Assembly: GCA_003952965.2 (NCBI GenBank)
Contig: CM025855.1
Location: 13,583,833 to 13,647,832, forward strand
DNA from: Morella rubra
Lineage: Eukaryota > Streptophyta > Magnoliopsida > Fagales > Myricaceae
DNA: 64,000 nt
Direction of reading: 5' to 3'
In this document: one piece after another, positions 60,241 through 64,000 of the stretch
Layout: every line of letters starts with the position of its first letter
Numbering within the stretch: the first letter of the stretch is position 1
Notes under the pieces: generated by a model
Told to the model about the DNA's origin: nothing
The model's input: the letters and a program-made list of their open reading frames with translations, nothing else
The model's database searches: none
Program-made: the position numbers and the translations under genes

Positions 60241-61165
60241 TTTATAACCTTTGCTTTCCTAACATGCCCGGCCGAAATATGTAAAAAAGTTTTTTTTTAA
60301 AAAAAATATGCTTCCTTGATGCTCCATAATGTGCCCCAGCGAAATATGTAAATAATTTAACTTTAAAACATGCCTCCCTCTTGCTCCCTAACGTGCCCGA
60401 GTCGAAATATGTTAAACGTAAGGTTTTTTTTTAATAAAAAAATAATGCTTCCTTGATGCTCCTTAATGTGCCCCAGCAAAATATGAATATAAGTTAACTT
60501 TAAAACATGCCTCCCTCTTGCTCCCTAACATGCCCGAGCGAAATATATAAATAAGTTTGTACTCTACCCTTCCCTAAGAAATGAACCAAAAAATCCAAAT
60601 TAGAAGAAAAATCCATGCCGAGCAAACCAAGTCTGTAGCTAAGAACCACTCATTTATCTGGATAGCTAGAACCGATAAGTTAAAAACTGCAACGATCCCA
60701 GCTATTTCAACTCAAGTTGCTTTTTCGGGTGATCTTCAATTGATCTCAAGAGTGAGTCCTAAGCCAACAGAGAATTAATGGGATAATCCAAATACCCTAA
60801 ACCAACGCAGAGAGAAAGGAAGACAAACTCTAAAATAGTTGGTGTACCTTGGAATCAACGGAGAACAAACCGCAATCACACAACGAATCAAATGCACCGT
60901 GTAGAAGGAGGAATTTGGGTGATTCGGAGAAGGGCCCTTGAGCTTTGTGTCACATGTAGGTCATAGTCACACAGGGGAGAGACAAAAGAGAATGAGAGAA
61001 AGAGATGGAGAGGAGGGAGAAAAAGTGTTGTTAGTTTTCTCTTCAGTTATTGAGTTTAAAGACTAAAAATAAGACTCAGCCCATCCAAACATGAATTCAG
61101 GATTTTAGACCCAAAATCAGGATTTGGGACTTGAAACCAGGACTTAGTCCCATTTCCAAACATAT
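59893..61165. mobile_element. Possible 1.27-kb element with TIR-like ends
   Basis: GGCTATATTTGGAAACGGGA at the left and AGTCCCATTTCCAAACATA at the right are inverted partners (about 17 of 22 positions). The interval contains the 136-base tandem repeat and no transposase. CTATGTTTGG-like ends are common in plant MITEs, so the pairing could be coincidental. Confidence 0.3.
60254..60558. repeat. Tandem repeat, unit about 136 bp, 2.4 copies
   Basis: Two full units start near 60308 and 60443 with ATGCTTCCTTGATGCTCC. Each continues AATGTGCCCCAGC, AACTTTAAAACATGCCTCCC and TGCCCGAG. Within a unit the two halves also resemble each other (GCTCC.TAA.GTGCCC...AAATATG). A partial copy precedes at 60254. 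Confidence 0.85.
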
Positions 61166-61897
61166 CCCATATGATTTAGACAATTTCTGAAGAATTTGGA
61201 TTCCCAACGGCAAATTCACAAAAGTAAAGTGAAAAGAAATGAAAGCAAGCAAAAGTAAAAGTAAAAGCAAGGAAGAAAGACAAATCATGCCTAAATTTTA
61301 ATTTTAAGATAAAGAAAAAGAAGATTGCAAAAAGACAATTAATCATTCCAGTCATGGGACTAGCATTGCAAATAGACAAGTAATCATTCAAGCCATGAGA
61401 CCAACATAGTAATAATTCAAGAAAAAAATCATGAAGAGCATTTTTTTTTAAGCAAGCAAACATAGCATAGAAACCAAAAGTCAGTACATTGGAGGGTGGG
61501 GGACTCTACAAACAACCCCAAAGAACCATTGCACTAAACAAAAAAAAAAAAAAAAAAAAAAAAAGGAAAGAAAAGAAAAGAAAAACAAGCTCTTGGTCAT
61601 AGTTAGAGATGAGAGCCAAGATAAGGCCACTCAGAAGGCAGTTAACTGAAGAACTCCAAGCGACCTTAGAGTCATCTGAGACAATCACAAACCAGAGGCA
61701 AGATCGCTACATGAAAGAGAGTAGTGATAGATGTGGAGGCAATTGAGCAGCGCACCACACCAAAGAGCAGGAGCACATGAGGGCTCAAAGGAAAAGCCAG
61801 AAGAAAATCCAAAATGAGCAGCAATAGGGGAGGCGCGTGAGATCCACGCGCCACCCTAGATGGCGTGTGAGGAGCACTCGCTTGAGGCCAAGCCACC
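60559..61897. other. Spacer before LTR-like region
   Basis: No gene is recognised. It contains a poly-A run at 61540-61565 and a GC-rich block (GGCGCGTGAGATCCACGCGCC, about 61830) that is nearly self-complementary. It may be a retroelement remnant. Confidence 0.35.
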
Positions 61898-64000
61898 TGT
61901 AACACCCCTCCCTTGTTTCTTCCACTTGTTGAATATATAGTGTTATGTATAAGTTATAATAGTTGTGCTCATGTGAAATATTTTTTTTCTTGTGTTTGCT
62001 TTTACTAGGGATTGGCAGGGCAGTGCTTGAGTATTCGGGATAATAAGTGGACTGCCAGGGCAGGTGTTTGAGTAATTGGGCAAGAATGAGTCCCGAGGTA
62101 ACTGAGTTTTGAGGCCAGGGTACGTGAGTTTTAATTCCCGGGGTCTTGAGGATCGAGAGGGGGAGACATGCCCAGGGTCATCGAATAGAAAATCCCGGGG
62201 TTATTGGAGTGAAAATGCCCGAGGTCACCGAGTAGGATATGTCCAGGATCACTATGTATTCCAGTCCTGGGGTGTCGTGAGTGTCCGGGGAAAATCTTCC
62301 CGGGGTAAATGGGGATATGGGAGCTGAATTCCCGGGATGACCGAGAGCAGTATGCTTGGGAGTTTTGAGACCCAAGCACTCATCGGGAGTTTTGGGACCT
62401 GGACCCGGGATATTTGAGAGTATGACTGGGCTGAGTGGTACATGATCGGGCATCTGAGTGCATGCCCGAGGATATTGGAGAGCTGGTTGACCGAGGCTTA
62501 TTTTTGGTTACGGGATGACGGAGCCCTGTATGCCCGAGTTTCCTTTTCCTGTTATCTTTTTCTACGTGTCTTAACCATGTGGTGTGCATTAAATATACTC
62601 TTACCATATCTTACCAACCCACTTAGATGGAGCTTTGTCATTGGCGCATTATTTATTGTTTTGCTTGTTAAGAGATACGTGAGATATGGGGAGCTTAGGT
62701 GGCTGCTTATGTATGGGTACGGCCTGATTTACTATGATTGCCTAGACCTCTAGCTTAGGGTGTGTAGAGTGGCCAAGGGAAATTCACCAGTGAGTTACGT
62801 TCAGTTTATATTGTCAGCAAAGATTTACTCGGCTAGAACTGATAACGACATTAGGAGAGAACCTTCATTTGACTTAAAGAGAAAGAGAGGGAAAGTGACG
62901 TGAAACATCTGGTAACCAAAGAGATTGACCGAAGGATAAGAGGAGGAAAAGACCAAAGAAAAGAGAGGAAATTACGAGGAAGTGGAGAAAAGTGAGGTAT
63001 TTCGGCCTGTACTTTTCTTCCCCTCAGCTTTTGTCTTTTCTTTTCCTAACATGGTGTCTTACTATTTTTAGGTGTTTTACTCTTTCAAGACACAGTACAT
63101 CAACGAGTTGAGGTAAGGGTGTAGAGTTTGTCTTAAATAGGGGTATTGGGAATTTTTGGATTGTGCCTAAAACGTGTGACTTTAGTCATGAGATGGGAAA
63201 AGACAAGCAACCCATTCTTCTCACTGTGTTAGATTTAAACCAAACAAAAATATGCGAAGGGCTTATAAGAGAAAGGGCCAAAAGACTTTGGAGACCACCT
63301 GGGGTCAGATCCTTTGAGGGATATGACGATAAGCTTTTGTTTATTAATGCCCGAGAAAGATTTGTTCTTCTTTCTTTATGCTAAGAAAGATTTTTATACC
63401 AAGAAGATATTTTTGCATGTCGAGAAAGACTCTTTTCTTATATACTAGGAAGATTTTTGGTTTATAAGCCCTGGAAGTTTTACCAAAGAAATAATGCTCG
63501 GGGAGATTTTTATGGCCGGGGAGTTTGTTTTTATATAAGCCCGGGAAGTTTTACCAAAGAAATAATGCTCGAGGAGATTTTTATGCTCGGGGAGTTTGTT
63601 TTTGTATAAGCCTGGGAAGTTTTACCAAAGAAACAATGCTCGAGGAGATTTTTATATCCGGGAAATTTTAACAAAAAGATGCCATATGCCCGGGAAGGTT
63701 TTAAAAAAATGCTCAGGGCAAATGTTCTCTTTATATACTCGGAAGATTTTTTTTTGGCCAGAAAGATTTTATTTTCTGTTGAACATAGTAAATTCAAAAA
63801 TATTCAAGGGCCCTAGAATCTTTAAAACTCTTCTTGACAAGTTGGTCATTAGTGGGTTTAGGAATAAAAGAAAAGAAAAAGCTGTATAAGTTGTTGGACT
63901 TGCCTATTTGAGGATGTGGTGTTTAGATCATTGCAGCCATGATGACTTAGATGTTGATTGACTACATGAACGTCACTTAAAATGGAAACATCAGGCCTTG
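61898..64000 (+). mobile_element. LTR-retrotransposon-like region with CCCGGG repeats
   Basis: It starts TGTAACACCCC, the classic 5' wording of many plant Gypsy LTRs. Next, from 62030 to 62540, a word close to CCCGGGGT/CCCGAGGT recurs about a dozen times at irregular steps of 22-45 bases. A second array of related words follows at 63340-63750. No gag, pol or primer site is found before the window ends, so the region could be one long LTR or its leader. The frame at 62442-62753 has no known motif. Confidence 0.45.
63466..63720 (+). repeat. 71-bp tandem repeat, three copies plus degenerate
   Basis: Units begin at about 63466, 63537 and 63608 (AAGCCCGGGAAGTTTTACCA, then ATAATGCTCG and GGAGATTTTTATG and GGGGAGTTTGTTTTTATAT). 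A decayed fourth unit reaches about 63720. Each unit carries three to four CG-containing words in otherwise AT-rich sequence. Confidence 0.9.

Noticed and set aside
1..64000. tRNA or snoRNA genes
   Set aside because: I looked for tRNA-like A and B boxes with foldable arms in the clean regions and saw no convincing case. A covariance-model scan would be needed to exclude them.

Overview
The window is nuclear DNA of a flowering plant, most likely a woody eudicot. It is AT-rich, has GT-AG introns, and carries a DYW-type pentatricopeptide repeat (PPR) gene, NRT2 nitrate transporters, a thylakoid zinc-finger gene and an IDA-like peptide gene, all set among MULE, Copia and LTR fragments and many fold-back MITEs. 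The species cannot be named from this sequence. Nothing bacterial or viral was recognised, and there is no CRISPR array or intact mobile element.

Layout. (1) 1-3.9 kb: an intact intronless PPR-DYW gene resembling Arabidopsis At1g68930. (2) 4.6-12.6 kb: transposon territory, with a 478-bp fold-back element, a GRF zinc-finger remnant, a 46-bp tandem repeat, a degenerate MULE transposase and an LTR-like start. (3) About 12.7-31.4 kb: poor-quality sequence. From about 16.7 kb on it can be followed as an error-rich, stretched, reverse-complement copy of positions 12.2 kb back to 1.94 kb. The PPR 3' half, the MULE and a GAA-rich tract reappear in inverted order, riddled with insertions and substitutions. 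Its last part holds a 290-bp exact copy of PPR sequence, and its middle holds an indel-free 26S rRNA patch. It ends at a gap of exactly 1000 Ns (31398-32397). I read it as an unpolished fold-back at a contig end, and no ORF in it should be trusted.

(4) 32.4-47.7 kb: a palindrome with arms of about 7.5 kb that are nearly identical, meeting inside a Copia reverse-transcriptase fragment. Each arm carries a three-exon NRT2 gene; the two are head to head. The left copy is intact (530 aa). The right copy has a +1 frameshift before the last membrane helix and a rearranged tail. Each arm also carries the last two exons of a FIP-like thylakoid zinc-finger gene. Only the right copy continues outward to its first two exons, making a complete four-exon, 143-residue gene across 46.0-51.8 kb. 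(5) 47.7-64 kb: a TRIM-like retroelement and several MITEs, a small IDA-like secreted peptide gene at 57.8 kb, tandem repeats, and an LTR-like region from 61.9 kb with repeated CCCGGG/CCCGAGG words.

The real genes have unrelated jobs: organelle RNA editing (PPR), root nitrate uptake (NRT2), thylakoid stress response (FIP) and peptide signalling (IDA-like). I found no convincing new biological system. The strongest second-look signals are structural: the palindrome, the gene it cuts, the broken NRT2 twin and the error-rich inverted ghost of the flank. For each, assembly artefact has to be separated from real recent duplication.
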